From NCBI RefSeq assembly GCF_022230955.1, contig NZ_JAKKFI010000059.1, positions 1 through 64,000 on the forward strand: a stretch of DNA of 64,000 nt, written 5' to 3'. The position numbers and the translations under genes were made by a program. Of the stretch, positions 53,272 through 62,259 are shown in pieces. The notes beneath the pieces were generated by a model, which was given only the letters and a program-made list of their open reading frames with translations, was not told the origin of the DNA and searched no databases. How positions within the stretch are numbered: the stretch's first letter is position 1; each line of letters begins with the position of its first letter. Source of the DNA: Micromonospora cabrerizensis (GTDB taxonomy: Bacteria; Actinomycetota; Actinomycetes; Mycobacteriales; Micromonosporaceae).

Positions 53272-53451
53272 TCTACCTGGGGCCTGAGCGCCCGGTAATA
53301 TCGGAATCGATTTATGTAGTCGGGCGCATCTGCCCGGACCGGGGTGGGGCTGTTAGAGTCCCATCCCAGCCATGGATTGCGGGCACTCGCCCGTGATCCA
53401 CCCCGACCCGCCAGGGATCACCGGCGGCCCGCCTCGCGCAGGAGGAAGAAG

Positions 53452-54780
53452 TTGCTGTCCGCCTTTCTCAGTGCGTTCCGTACGCCTGACCTGCGCAAGA
53501 AGCTGCTGTTCACAGTAGGCATCATTGCGGTCTACCGGCTGGGCGCGACGCTCCCCAGCCCGGGCGTCTCGTACGGCAACGTGCAGAAGTGCCTCGACAC
53601 CATCCAGGGGGACACCACCGGGGTGGTGAACCTGCTCAACCTCTTCTCCGGCGGAGCGCTGCTACAGCTCTCGGTCTTCGCGCTGGGCATCATGCCCTAC
53701 ATCACCGCGTCGATCATCCTGCAGCTGCTGACCGTCGTGATCCCGCGTCTGGAGCAGCTCCGCAAGGAGGGCCAGGCCGGTCAGGCGAAGATCACGCAGT
53801 ACACGCGCTACCTGACCCTGGGCCTCGGCGTGCTCCAGGCTTCGGCCTTCGTGGCCCTGGCCCGCTCCGGTCAGCTGTTCCAGAACCGCTGCGACCAGTT
53901 CCCGATCATCCCCACCGGCACCGGCATCCCGGACTGGCTGACCCTGACCATCCTGGTGATGACGATGACCGCCGGTACCGGCATGGTCATGTGGCTCGGC
54001 GAGCTGATCACGGACCGCGGCGTCGGCAACGGCATGTCCGTCCTGATCTTCACCTCGATCGCGGCGCGGCTCCCCAGCGAGGGCTGGCAGATCAAGACCA
54101 GCAAGGGCTGGGACATGTTCGCCCTGGTCATCGCGCTGGTCCTGGTGGTCATCACCGCGGTCACCTTCATCGAGCAGGCGCAGCGCCGCATCCCGGTGCA
54201 GTACGCCAAGCGGATGATCGGCCGGCGGATGTACGGCGGCACCTCGACCTACATCCCGCTGAAGGTCAACCAGGCGGGTGTCATCCCGGTCATCTTCGGC
54301 TCGTCGCTGCTCTACCTGCCGCAGCTCGCCCTTCAGTTCTTCGACCAGAACGACCCGGGCAAGACCCAGGCGTGGATCCAGAACAACCTGGTCAACCCGA
54401 GCAGCCCGATCTACATCGCGGTCTACTTCCTGTTGATCATCTTCTTCACGTACTTCTACGTCTCGATCACGTTCAACCCGACCGAGGTCGCGGACAACAT
54501 GAAGAAGTACGGCGGGTTCGTGCCGGGCATCCGCCCGGGCAAGCCGACCGCCGACTACCTGGACTTCATCCTCAGCCGGATCACCCTGCCGGGTGCGCTC
54601 TACCTGGGCGTGATCTCGATCCTGCCGAACTTCTTCTTCATCTGGCTGGACAACCAGCAGTACCAGAACTTCCCGTTCGGCGGCACCGCTGTGCTCATCA
54701 TGGTCGGCGTCGGTCTGGAGACCGTGAAGCAGATCGAGAGCCAACTCATGCAGCGGAACTACGAAGGGTTCCTGCGGTAG
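53452..54780 (+). CDS. secY: Protein translocase subunit SecY
   Basis: The 442-residue channel protein starts at TTG 53452, immediately after GGAGGAAGAAG, giving the conserved LSAFLSAFRTPDLRKKLLFT N-terminus. Ten transmembrane helices, the plug region (LNLFSGGALLQLSVFALGIM), the cytosolic loops (QYAKRMIGRRMYGGTSTYIP) and FNPTEVADNMKKYGGFVPGI are present. It partners with secE at 23.3 kb. Its stop abuts the adk ATG. Confidence 0.96.
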   Translation: MLSAFLSAFRTPDLRKKLLFTVGIIAVYRLGATLPSPGVSYGNVQKCLDTIQGDTTGVVNLLNLFSGGALLQLSVFALGIMPYITASIILQLLTVVIPRLEQLRKEGQAGQAKITQYTRYLTLGLGVLQASAFVALARSGQLFQNRCDQFPIIPTGTGIPDWLTLTILVMTMTAGTGMVMWLGELITDRGVGNGMSVLIFTSIAARLPSEGWQIKTSKGWDMFALVIALVLVVITAVTFIEQAQRRIPVQYAKRMIGRRMYGGTSTYIPLKVNQAGVIPVIFGSSLLYLPQLALQFFDQNDPGKTQAWIQNNLVNPSSPIYIAVYFLLIIFFTYFYVSITFNPTEVADNMKKYGGFVPGIRPGKPTADYLDFILSRITLPGALYLGVISILPNFFFIWLDNQQYQNFPFGGTAVLIMVGVGLETVKQIESQLMQRNYEGFLR

Positions 54781-55434
54781 ATGAGACTCGTTCTGGTTGG
54801 CCCGCCGGGGGCGGGCAAGGGCACACAGGCCGAGTTCATCGCCGCGCACCTCTCGGTGCCGAAGATTTCGACCGGAGACATCTTCCGGTCGAACGTCACC
54901 CAGGGCACTCCGCTCGGGGTCGAGGCGAAGCGCTACATGGACGCGGGCGAGCTGGTTCCGGACGAGGTCACCATCAACATGGTCCGGGACCGGCTGGCCG
55001 AGCCCGACGCCAGCGAGGGTTTTCTTCTCGACGGTTTCCCGCGGACCACTCCGCAGGCGGCCGCTCTGGACAAGCTCCTCGCCGACCTGGGCACCGCGCT
55101 CGATCTGGTCCTGGAGCTGGTGGTCGACGACGACGAGGTGATCCGGCGGCTCTCCGGTCGGCGTACCTGCCGGGGCTGCGGCAAGATCTGGCACGTCGAG
55201 TTCGACGCCACCACCCGGCCCGGCATCTGTGACCGGTGCGGCGCCGAGCTGTTCCAGCGCGACGACGACAAGCCGGAGACGATCGCGACCCGGCTCCGCG
55301 AATACAGCGAGAAGACCGCGCCCCTGGTCGACTACTACGGCGCTCAGGGCAAGCTGGTCGGGATCGACGCCACCGGGCCGGTGGAGGACGTGACCACCCG
55401 GGCCATCGACGCCCTGCGGTCGTACGGCGGCTGA
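54781..55434 (+). CDS. adk: Adenylate kinase
   Basis: The 217-residue enzyme (ATP + AMP to 2 ADP) starts directly after the secY stop. Walker [11 protein letters not shown], the AMP-binding STGDIFRSN and FLLDGFPRT, and a long LID with a zinc-type Cys set (CRGCGKIW and CDRCGAEL) are seen. The secY-adk-map-infA order is typical of actinobacteria. Confidence 0.97.
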   Translation: MRLVLVGPPGAGKGTQAEFIAAHLSVPKISTGDIFRSNVTQGTPLGVEAKRYMDAGELVPDEVTINMVRDRLAEPDASEGFLLDGFPRTTPQAAALDKLLADLGTALDLVLELVVDDDEVIRRLSGRRTCRGCGKIWHVEFDATTRPGICDRCGAELFQRDDDKPETIATRLREYSEKTAPLVDYYGAQGKLVGIDATGPVEDVTTRAIDALRSYGG

Positions 55435-55463
55435 GGTCCGGCCGGGCCACGGCGGATAGAGTG

Positions 55464-55500
55464 CGAACAGCGGGGTACGCGTGACGTGCCCCGCTGTTCG
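55464..55500 (+). terminator. Hairpin between adk and map
   Basis: CGAACAGCGGGG and CCCCGCTGTTCG form a perfect 12-bp stem with a 13-base loop, 22 bases before map. TAGAGT at 55456-55461 just upstream could be a -10, in which case the hairpin would lie in the map leader rather than terminate adk. Confidence 0.5.
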
Positions 55501-55521
55501 GCAACGAAAGGTAATCGCTCC

Positions 55522-56373
55522 ATGCGTCGTCCCCAGCTGGACATCCAGCTGAAGACCCCTGACCAGATCGAGAAGATGCGGGCCGCCGGGCTGGTGGTCG
55601 CCGAGGCGCTTCGCCGGATGAGGGATGCTGTCGCCCCCGGCGTGAGCACCGCCGACCTGGACGCCATCGCCGAGTCGACCATCCGCGAGGCGGGTGGCGT
55701 TCCGTCGTTCAAGGGCTACCACGGTTTTCCGGCGTCGATCTGCTCCTCGGTCAACGAGCAGATCGTGCACGCCATCCCGTCGCCGAAGCAGGTGCTCCAG
55801 GCCGGTGACCTGATCTCGATCGACTGCGGTGCGGTCCTGGACGGGTGGCACGGCGACTCGGCGATCACCGTCGGGGTCGGCGAGGTCGACCCGGCTCTGC
55901 TGAAGATGGCCACGGTCGCGGAGGACGCGATGTGGGCCGGCATCGCCGCCGCCGCCCGTGGTGCGGCCAGCGGCAAGGGCCGGCTCACCGACATCTCGCA
56001 CGCGGTGGAGACCGCCGTCCGCAAGGGTGGCCGGTACGGCATCGTCGACGGCTACGGCGGGCACGGCATCGGCACCGAGATGCACCAGGACCCGCACGTG
56101 CTCAACCATGGCCGGCCGGGCAAGGGTCCGCGTCTGGTCCCCGGCATGGCGTTGGCCATCGAGCCGATGATCACGATGGCGTCCCCGCGTACGGTCGAGT
56201 TGTCCGACGGCTGGACGGTGGTCACCCGTGACGGCTCGGTGGCGGCGCACGTCGAGCATTCGATGGCGCTGCTGCCGGACGGGGTCTGGGTGCTCACGGC
56301 CTTCGACGGTGGCCGGGCCCGCCTGGGCGACCTGGTAACGGCCCGCCAACCCGCAGCCTCCAAAACCCCCTAA
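55522..56373 (+). CDS. map: Type I methionine aminopeptidase
   Basis: The 283-residue enzyme starts at ATG 55522 after GAAAGGTAATCG. Metal ligands are seen in DCGAVLDGWHGDSAITVG (two Asp), GHGIGTEMHQDP (His), LAIEPMIT (Glu) and HVEHSMAL (Glu). It removes the initiator Met from nascent proteins, fitting its place beside secY and infA. Confidence 0.96.
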   Translation: MRRPQLDIQLKTPDQIEKMRAAGLVVAEALRRMRDAVAPGVSTADLDAIAESTIREAGGVPSFKGYHGFPASICSSVNEQIVHAIPSPKQVLQAGDLISIDCGAVLDGWHGDSAITVGVGEVDPALLKMATVAEDAMWAGIAAAARGAASGKGRLTDISHAVETAVRKGGRYGIVDGYGGHGIGTEMHQDPHVLNHGRPGKGPRLVPGMALAIEPMITMASPRTVELSDGWTVVTRDGSVAAHVEHSMALLPDGVWVLTAFDGGRARLGDLVTARQPAASKTP

Positions 56374-56403
56374 AGACCCCCCAGCCACACCCCGGCACAG
56401 CCC

Positions 56404-56464
56404 GTTGATCATGAGGTTATGGTCACGACACGCCGGTGACGGTGGCGATAACCTCATGATCGAC
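56404..56464. repeat. Dispersed palindrome of the GATCATGAGGTTA type, copy 1
   Basis: GTTGATCATGAGGTTAT at 56404-56420 pairs with ATAACCTCATGATCGAC at 56448-56464 (17 bp, one G-U). The 27-base loop contains CACGACACGCCGG. A related copy lies at 57085. The two copies flank the DUF1707 gene. Confidence 0.88.
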
Positions 56465-56514
56465 TGAGCTTCGGGGTGGGGCGTGACTGGCGCGACGGTG
56501 GCATGCTTGCCGTC

Positions 56515-57057
56515 ATGGACGGGCGCGACGGGATGCGAGCTTCGGACTCGGACCGTACGGCGGTGGCCGACCGGTTGCGGGTCGCCCTCAACGAGGGTCG
56601 ACTGGATCTGCACGAGTACGACGAGCGGTTGCAGCGGGCCTACGCCGCGCGCACGTACGCCGAGTTGGACGGGCTGCTGACCGACCTGCCGCCGGTGACG
56701 CCCGTGGAGCATTCGGCGCTGTCGCCGGTCACGTCGGCGGCCCCGCCGAGCGTCGGCGACCAGGCTGCCCCGATGGCGGGTGTCACGGCCCGCTGGCTGG
56801 CCGAGGTGTGGTTGCCGTACCTGAAGGTGATCGCCGTCGTGGTGACCATCTGGGCGGTGACGTCGCTGCTCAGCAAGGACCTGCTCTACTTCTGGCCGGC
56901 CTGGGTGGCGGGGCCGTGGGGTGCGGTGCTGGCGGTCCAGACGATCACCGGGCTGGCCGGCGGGGAGCCGAAGCGTCAAGCGGTGAAGCGGCAGCGCAAG
57001 CAGGCAAAGCGGAAACTACGCGCCCCCAACCCAGAAAACCCCCCACCAGCACCCTGA
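56515..57057 (+). CDS. DUF1707 (SHOCT-like) and 2TM domain protein
   Basis: The roughly 180-residue protein opens with the DUF1707 block (MRASDSDRTAVADRLRVALN, then EGRLDLHEYDERLQRAYAAR), a Pro/Ala/Thr linker, and a 2TM domain (VWLPYLKVIAVVVTIWAVTS, YFWPAWVAGPWGAVLAVQTI), ending in Lys/Arg-rich residues. ATG 56515 is chosen because CATGCT ends seven bases upstream; ATG 56503 and GTG 56476 are alternatives. DUF1707 proteins are abundant in actinobacteria and of unknown biochemical function. Confidence 0.75.
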   Translation: MDGRDGMRASDSDRTAVADRLRVALNEGRLDLHEYDERLQRAYAARTYAELDGLLTDLPPVTPVEHSALSPVTSAAPPSVGDQAAPMAGVTARWLAEVWLPYLKVIAVVVTIWAVTSLLSKDLLYFWPAWVAGPWGAVLAVQTITGLAGGEPKRQAVKRQRKQAKRKLRAPNPENPPPAP

Positions 57058-57084
57058 GATCCCCCCCCCGGGGCCGACCACCCG

Positions 57085-57151
57085 CCCGTCGATCATGAGG
57101 TTATTGCCGCCGGCTCCGGCGTGTCGTGACACTAACTTCATGATCAACGGG
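57085..57151. repeat. Dispersed palindrome of the GATCATGAGGTTA type, copy 2
   Basis: CCCGTCGATCATGAGGTTA at 57085-57103 pairs with TAACTTCATGATCAACGGG at 57133-57151 (19 positions, one C-A mismatch and one G-U). Inside it CCGGCGTGTCGTG resembles the loop of copy 1 in inverted order. It follows the DUF1707 gene by 28 bases. Confidence 0.85.
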
Positions 57152-57164
57152 GTTCAGTCGGGGT

Positions 57165-57296
57165 TCAGCCGGGGACCGGCTTGGGGTCGGTGGGTCGGTT
57201 TTGGGGTGGGGTGGGAACTGGGTGGGTGGCCGGTTTGGTGTCGGACTGCAGGCCGGCGTACACTTTCAGATCGGCGCACAGCGTCCACTCCTTCAT
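57165..57296 (-). CDS. Possible small ORF, 43 codons, unknown
   Basis: A minus-strand frame from an ATG complementary to 57294-57296 reads MKEWTLCADLKVYAGLQSDT followed by a Pro/Thr-rich tail. The first 23 residues look non-random and I recall similar short reading frames in Micromonospora intergenic regions, which would mark either a peptide or another dispersed sequence. The ribosome site (AGGGTGGGC) is weak. The rest of 57058-57418 contains only the palindrome and a G-rich tract at 57183-57229. Confidence 0.3.
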   Translation of the reverse strand: MKEWTLCADLKVYAGLQSDTKPATHPVPTPPQNRPTDPKPVPG

Positions 57297-57418
57297 GCCC
57301 ACCCTGCGCTTCGGTGGGACCTGGAGCCGCGGCTGGCGCGGTCTTCTGATTCTGGTCAGATTTCCGTGTAAGACGTTGTGGGCCGCCCGGAGCAATCGAC
57401 GTCAGGACAGCGGAGGAC

Positions 57419-57640
57419 ATGCCGAAAAAAGACGGAGCCATTGAGATCGAGGGTCGGGTCATCGAGCCCCTGCCGAACGCCATGTTCCGGGTGGAGCTCG
57501 CGAACGGCCACAAGGTGTTGGCTCACATCAGCGGCAAGATGCGGCAGCACTACATCCGCATCCTTCCGGAGGACCGGGTCGTCGTCGAACTTTCGCCGTA
57601 CGACCTGACCCGCGGGCGCATCGTCTACCGCTACAAGTAG
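57419..57640 (+). CDS. infA: Translation initiation factor IF-1
   Basis: The 73-residue OB-fold factor has [40 protein letters not shown] and the end [11 protein letters not shown]. The ribosome site GGAGGAC is four bases upstream. Promoter elements upstream are not clear (TAAGAC at 57369 is the only candidate -10). Confidence 0.97.
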   Translation: MPKKDGAIEIEGRVIEPLPNAMFRVELANGHKVLAHISGKMRQHYIRILPEDRVVVELSPYDLTRGRIVYRYK

Positions 57641-57731
57641 TCCTGACGGCGGCCGGGAAGTCCCGTGTCCGTCTTCGACGTCTGGTGTCGTGCAACGCGC
57701 GTCCCCGGGCCAGATGGGAAGTAAGGCAACC

Positions 57732-57845
57732 GTGAAGGTCAAGCCGAGCGTCAAGAGGATCTGCCAGAAGTGCCGGGTTATCCGCCGGCACGGCCGGGTC
57801 ATGGTCATCTGCAGCGACCCGCGCCACAAGCAGCGCCAGGGCTGA
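57732..57845 (+). CDS. rpmJ: 50S ribosomal protein L36
   Basis: The 37-residue protein starts at GTG 57732 and reads [20 protein letters not shown] and then [17 protein letters not shown]. Zinc ligands Cys11, Cys14, Cys27 and His32 are complete. It is too short for automated length cut-offs. The 266 bases to rpsM contain no gene. Confidence 0.96.
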   Translation: MKVKPSVKRICQKCRVIRRHGRVMVICSDPRHKQRQG

Positions 57846-58111
57846 CTCAGCCCGTCCGGCAGTAACACCGCCGGGTGGCGTTGGTCCAGGCAGATCCCCT
57901 GCGACACGCACATCACACATGCTCGTCCCAGCCACGAGCGGTACGCGAGACGTACTTCTGCGTGGCTGACCCCCGGTCGGAGGCCGGGGCCCGCTCGGGC
58001 AGCGACCGTTCCCGGTCGCCGGCGCTCACCGCGTCGGAAAGACGGGACGGCCGGTAGCGGGATGGGACGGGTCCACACCTCCGCCACACATCACGAGGAG
58101 TACGCCCGCAC

Positions 58112-58492
58112 ATGGCACGTCTAGTCGGCGTGGATCTCCCCCGCGAGAAGCGGATGGAAATCGCGCTCACCTACATCTTCGGGCTCGGTCGCACCCGCGC
58201 CCAGGAGACACTCGCCGCTACCGGCATCTCGCCGGACAAGCGCGCTCGGGACCTCACGGACGAGGAGCTCGTGCAGCTCCGCGACCACATTGAGGGCAAC
58301 TACAAGGTTGAAGGCGACCTGCGCCGCGAGGTCGCCGCTGACATCCGCCGCAAGGTTGAGATCGGCTGCTACGCCGGCATCCGGCACCGCCGGGGCCTGC
58401 CCGTGCGTGGCCAGCGGACCAAGACCAACGCACGGACCCGCAAGGGCCCGAAGCGGACCGTCGCCGGCAAGAAGAAGCCCGGCAAGAAGTAG
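58112..58492 (+). CDS. rpsM: 30S ribosomal protein S13
   Basis: The 126-residue protein starts at ATG 58112 after [29 protein letters not shown] and [20 protein letters not shown] are diagnostic. It contacts the P-site tRNA and S19. Confidence 0.97.
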   Translation: MARLVGVDLPREKRMEIALTYIFGLGRTRAQETLAATGISPDKRARDLTDEELVQLRDHIEGNYKVEGDLRREVAADIRRKVEIGCYAGIRHRRGLPVRGQRTKTNARTRKGPKRTVAGKKKPGKK

Positions 58493-58579
58493 TTCTTGAC
58501 CGGATGACGGGGTCGGCCGCCGCCGAGGTGGGTCAGGCCGCAACCCAATCCGGAAAGTCAACTAGGAGCGCACAGACTT

Positions 58580-58987
58580 ATGCCACCGAAGGCTCGTGCC
58601 GGAGCCGCTGTCAAGAAGGTCCGGCGCAAGGAACGCAAGAACGTCGCCCACGGGCAGGCGCACATCAAGAGCACGTTCAACAACACCATCGTGTCCATCA
58701 CGGACCCGACCGGTGCGGTCATCTCCTGGGCCTCCGCTGGCCAGGTGGGCTTCAAGGGCTCCCGCAAGTCGACTCCGTTCGCCGCGCAGCTGGCCGCCGA
58801 GGCTGCCGCGCGTCGCGCCATGGAGCACGGGATGCGCAAGGTCGACGTGTTCGTCAAGGGCCCCGGCTCCGGCCGGGAAACCGCCATCCGTTCGCTGCAG
58901 GCCGTGGGCCTCGAGGTCGGGCAGATCGCCGACGTCACCCCGCAGCCGCACAACGGGTGCCGTCCGCCGAAGCGTCGCCGGGTCTGA
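58580..58987 (+). CDS. rpsK: 30S ribosomal protein S11
   Basis: The 135-residue protein has [20 protein letters not shown], the [20 protein letters not shown] helix and the end [15 protein letters not shown], all standard. The ribosome site AGGAGCGC lies 10 bases upstream. Confidence 0.97.
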   Translation: MPPKARAGAAVKKVRRKERKNVAHGQAHIKSTFNNTIVSITDPTGAVISWASAGQVGFKGSRKSTPFAAQLAAEAAARRAMEHGMRKVDVFVKGPGSGRETAIRSLQAVGLEVGQIADVTPQPHNGCRPPKRRRV

Positions 58988-59000
58988 GAGGTAGAGAGAG

Positions 59001-59627
59001 ATGGCTCGTTACACCGGTGCAGACTGCCGCCGTTGCCGGCGGGAGAAGATGAAGCTGTTCCTCAAGGGCAGCAAGTGCGATGGTCCGAAGTGCCCGTTCG
59101 AGTCCCGGCCGTTCCCGCCCGGGCAGCACGGCCGCGGCCGCACGAAGGAGACGGAGTACCTGCTCCAGCTCCGTGAGAAGCAGAAGGCCCGTCGTGTCTA
59201 CGGCGTGCTGGAGAAGCAGTTCCGCGGTTACTACGAGGAAGCCGTTGGCAAGCAGGCCAAGACCGGTGAGGTCCTCCTGCAGATCCTCGAGTCGCGGCTG
59301 GACAACGTCGTTTACCGGGCCGGCTACGCCCACTCGCGGGACATGGCCCGCCAGCTGGTCAAGCACGGTCACTTCACGGTGAACGGCAAGAAGGTCGACA
59401 TCCCGTCGTACCGCGTCAAGGAGCACGACATCATCGAGGTTCGGGGCAAGAGCAAGGAGCTCACCCCGTTCATCGTCGCGCAGGCCCAGGCCGGCTCGAA
59501 GACGGTTCCGGCGTGGCTTGAGGCCATCCCGAGCCAGATGAAGGTGCTCGTGCACTCCCTCCCGGCCCGGCAGGTCATCGACACGCAGGTCCAGGAACAG
59601 CTGATCGTCGAGCTCTACTCCAAGTAG
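59001..59627 (+). CDS. rpsD: 30S ribosomal protein S4
   Basis: The 208-residue protein has an N-terminal Cys set ([19 protein letters not shown]), the [20 protein letters not shown] segment, and the S4 RNA-binding domain ([40 protein letters not shown]). The paired cysteines indicate the zinc-binding form. Confidence 0.97.
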   Translation: MARYTGADCRRCRREKMKLFLKGSKCDGPKCPFESRPFPPGQHGRGRTKETEYLLQLREKQKARRVYGVLEKQFRGYYEEAVGKQAKTGEVLLQILESRLDNVVYRAGYAHSRDMARQLVKHGHFTVNGKKVDIPSYRVKEHDIIEVRGKSKELTPFIVAQAQAGSKTVPAWLEAIPSQMKVLVHSLPARQVIDTQVQEQLIVELYSK

Positions 59628-59727
59628 TCCGAGCTCGTTCGGTGGCCCGCCCTCCCGGGGGCGGGCCACCGGAACAGTTTGTGTCGTGGGCGTCAAATAG
59701 CGGGCGCCCCGGAAGAGAAGAGAAAAG

Positions 59728-60750
59728 ATGCTCATCAGCCAGCGACCCTCCCTGTCCGAGGAGTCGATCAACGAGACCCGGTCCCGGTTCGCCATCGAGC
59801 CGCTGGAGCCGGGCTTCGGCTACACCCTGGGCAACTCGCTGCGGCGCACGCTGCTGTCGTCGATCCCGGGCGCGGCCGTCACCTCGATCAAGATCGACGG
59901 CGTGCTGCACGAGTTCACCACGATCCCCGGTGTCAAGGAGGACGTGGTCGAGCTCGTCATGAACATCAAGGAGCTGTGCGTCAGCTCCGAGCACGACGAG
60001 CCGGTCAGCATGTACCTGCGCAAGCAGGGCCCGGGCGACGTGACCGCGGGGGACATCCAGCCGCCGGCCGGCGTCTCGGTGCACAACCCGGACCTCAAGC
60101 TCGCCACCCTCAACGGCAAGGGCCGGCTCGACATGGAGCTGACCGTCGAGCGGGGCCGGGGCTACGTGACGGCCGCGCAGAACAAGCAGTCCGGCGCCGA
60201 GATCGGCCGCATCCCGGTCGACTCGATCTACTCGCCGGTGCTGAAGGTGACCTACCGCGTCGAGGCGACCCGTGTCGAGCAGCGCACCGACTTCGACCGG
60301 CTGATCATCGACGTCGAGACCAAGCCGTCGATGGGTCCGCGTACCGCGCTGGCCTCCGCCGGTTCGACGCTCGTCGAGCTGTTCGGGCTGGCCCGGGAGC
60401 TGGACGAGACCGCCGAGGGCATCGACATCGGGCCGTCCCCGCAGGACGCCCAGCTGGCGGCGGACCTCGCCCTGCCGATCGAGGAGCTGGACCTCACCGT
60501 CCGCTCCTACAACTGCCTCAAGCGCGAGGGCATCAACTCCGTTGGTGAGCTCATCGGGCGTACCGAGGCCGACCTCCTCGACATCCGGAACTTCGGGCAG
60601 AAGTCGATCGACGAGGTCAAGATGAAGCTCGCCGGGATGGGTCTCGGGCTGAAGGACTCGGCTCCGAACTTCGACCCGGCGCACGTCGTGGACACCTTCG
60701 GCGAGGCCGACTACGACACCGACGACTACCGCGAGACCGAGCAGCTCTAG
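59728..60750 (+). CDS. rpoA: DNA-directed RNA polymerase subunit alpha
   Basis: The 340-residue subunit has the N-terminal assembly domain ([20 protein letters not shown]) and the C-terminal DNA-binding domain ([40 protein letters not shown]). Residues contacting UP elements and activators are in the usual places. It completes the core polymerase encoded with rpoB/rpoC. Confidence 0.97.
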   Translation: MLISQRPSLSEESINETRSRFAIEPLEPGFGYTLGNSLRRTLLSSIPGAAVTSIKIDGVLHEFTTIPGVKEDVVELVMNIKELCVSSEHDEPVSMYLRKQGPGDVTAGDIQPPAGVSVHNPDLKLATLNGKGRLDMELTVERGRGYVTAAQNKQSGAEIGRIPVDSIYSPVLKVTYRVEATRVEQRTDFDRLIIDVETKPSMGPRTALASAGSTLVELFGLARELDETAEGIDIGPSPQDAQLAADLALPIEELDLTVRSYNCLKREGINSVGELIGRTEADLLDIRNFGQKSIDEVKMKLAGMGLGLKDSAPNFDPAHVVDTFGEADYDTDDYRETEQL

Positions 60751-60784
60751 TCCGCGCTGCCGCCACAACTGAGGAGCACCAAAA

Positions 60785-61342
60785 ATGCCCACGCCCACCA
60801 AGGGCCCCCGCCTCGGCGGCAGCCCCTCGCACGAGCGGCTGATGCTCGCCAACCTGGCGACCGCGCTGTTCCAGCACGGCAAGATCCAGACCACCGAGAC
60901 GAAGGCCCGGCGGCTGCGTCCGCTGGCCGAGCAGCTCATCACCAAGGCCAAGCGCGGTGACCTCGCCTCGCGGCGGCGGGTGCTGGGTGTCGTCAAGGAC
61001 AAGGACGTCGTCTACGCCCTGTTCGACCAGATCGCGCCCCGGTACTCCAACCGCCCCGGCGGTTACACCCGGATCGTGAAGACCGGTCCGCGCAAGGGTG
61101 ACAACGCGCCGATGGCCATCATCGAGCTGGTGGAGGAGCTTCAGGTCGCCGAGCCGAAGGCGAACAAGAAGACCGCCGCCCGCAAGGCCGCGCAGCAGGA
61201 CAAGGTCGAGGCGCTCGCCCCGGCCGACGAGACCCCGAAGTCGGCCCCGGCCGACCAGGACTCCGAGGCCCCGGTGTCGGCGTCCGGTGACACCGACGCC
61301 GCCCGCGAGGACAGCGACGAGGCCACCGAGAACAAGGCCTGA
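60785..61342 (+). CDS. rplQ: 50S ribosomal protein L17
   Basis: The 185-residue protein has the family core ([60 protein letters not shown]) over the first 120 residues and a 60-residue acidic Ala/Asp/Glu/Ser tail. The tail is an actinobacterial extension of unknown role. Confidence 0.96.
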   Translation: MPTPTKGPRLGGSPSHERLMLANLATALFQHGKIQTTETKARRLRPLAEQLITKAKRGDLASRRRVLGVVKDKDVVYALFDQIAPRYSNRPGGYTRIVKTGPRKGDNAPMAIIELVEELQVAEPKANKKTAARKAAQQDKVEALAPADETPKSAPADQDSEAPVSASGDTDAAREDSDEATENKA

Positions 61343-61355
61343 TCAAGGGCAACGT

Positions 61356-61389
61356 CGGGCCCGGCACCCCTCACGGGGTGTCGGGCCCG
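61356..61389 (+). terminator. Terminator after rplQ
   Basis: CGGGCCCGGCACCCC and GGGGTGTCGGGCCCG form a 15-bp stem with one G-U and a TCAC loop, 14 bases after the rplQ stop. It lies just before truA, whose ribosome site follows at 61399. Confidence 0.7.
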
Positions 61390-61410
61390 TTCCGTTACAG
61401 GAGGTACGAG

Positions 61411-62241
61411 GTGGACGAGCGGATCCGGCTGCGGCTGGACGTCTCGTACGACGGCACGGGCTTCTCCGGCTGGGCCGCCCAGCCGACGCGGCGCACCGTC
61501 GCGGGGGTGCTGGTCGAGACCCTGGGCCTCGTCCTCGGCGCCGGCACGGTCACCGGGCTGACCGTGGCCGGGCGGACCGACGCGGGGGTGCACGCCACCG
61601 GGCAGGTGTGCCACCTGGACCTTCCCGTCGACGTGTGGCGGGAGCACGAGGGGCGACTGCTGCGTCGGCTGGCCCGCCTGCTCCCCACCGACGTACGCGT
61701 ACGGGCGATGACCGAGGTGCCGGCCGACTTCGACGCCCGGTTCTCGGCCACCTTCCGGCGCTACGAGTACCGGGTCACCGACGCGCCCTTCGGTGCGGAG
61801 CCGCTGCGTCGGCACGAGGTGCTGGCCTGGCCGAAGCCCCTGGACCTGGCCGCGTTGAACGCCGCGGCGAGTGGTCTGGTCGGTGAACACGACTTCGCCG
61901 CGTACTGCCGGCGCAAGGAGAACGCGACCACGTTGCGCGAGGTGACCCGGCTGGACTGGCGTCGCGACCCGGACGGCATCCTGGTGGCCACCGTGCAGGC
62001 CGACGCGTTCTGCCAGGCGATGGTGCGCAGCCTGGTGGGGGCGATGCTGGTGGCGGGCGACGGCCGCCGCCCGGTCGAGTGGCCCGGCAGCCTGCTCACC
62101 AGCGAGGCTCGCTCCAGTGAGGTGACCGTGGCCCCGGCGCGCGGGTTGACCCTGGTCGCGGTCGGCTACCCGGCCGACCCGGCCGACTATGCCCGCCGTG
62201 CCGATCTGACCCGCCGGCTGCGGGTCCCGATCGAGGGCTGA
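61411..62241 (+). CDS. truA: tRNA pseudouridine(38-40) synthase TruA
   Basis: The 276-residue enzyme starts at GTG 61411 after ACAGGAGGTACGAG. LDVSYDGTGFSGWAAQPTRR, the catalytic Asp57 in AGRTDAGVHATGQV and the FSATFRRYEYRV and DAFCQAMVRSLVGAMLVAGD segments are present. It modifies the anticodon stem-loop of many tRNAs. Confidence 0.96.
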   Translation: MDERIRLRLDVSYDGTGFSGWAAQPTRRTVAGVLVETLGLVLGAGTVTGLTVAGRTDAGVHATGQVCHLDLPVDVWREHEGRLLRRLARLLPTDVRVRAMTEVPADFDARFSATFRRYEYRVTDAPFGAEPLRRHEVLAWPKPLDLAALNAAASGLVGEHDFAAYCRRKENATTLREVTRLDWRRDPDGILVATVQADAFCQAMVRSLVGAMLVAGDGRRPVEWPGSLLTSEARSSEVTVAPARGLTLVAVGYPADPADYARRADLTRRLRVPIEG

Positions 62242-62259
62242 CCGTCGACGGCGGGCCGG

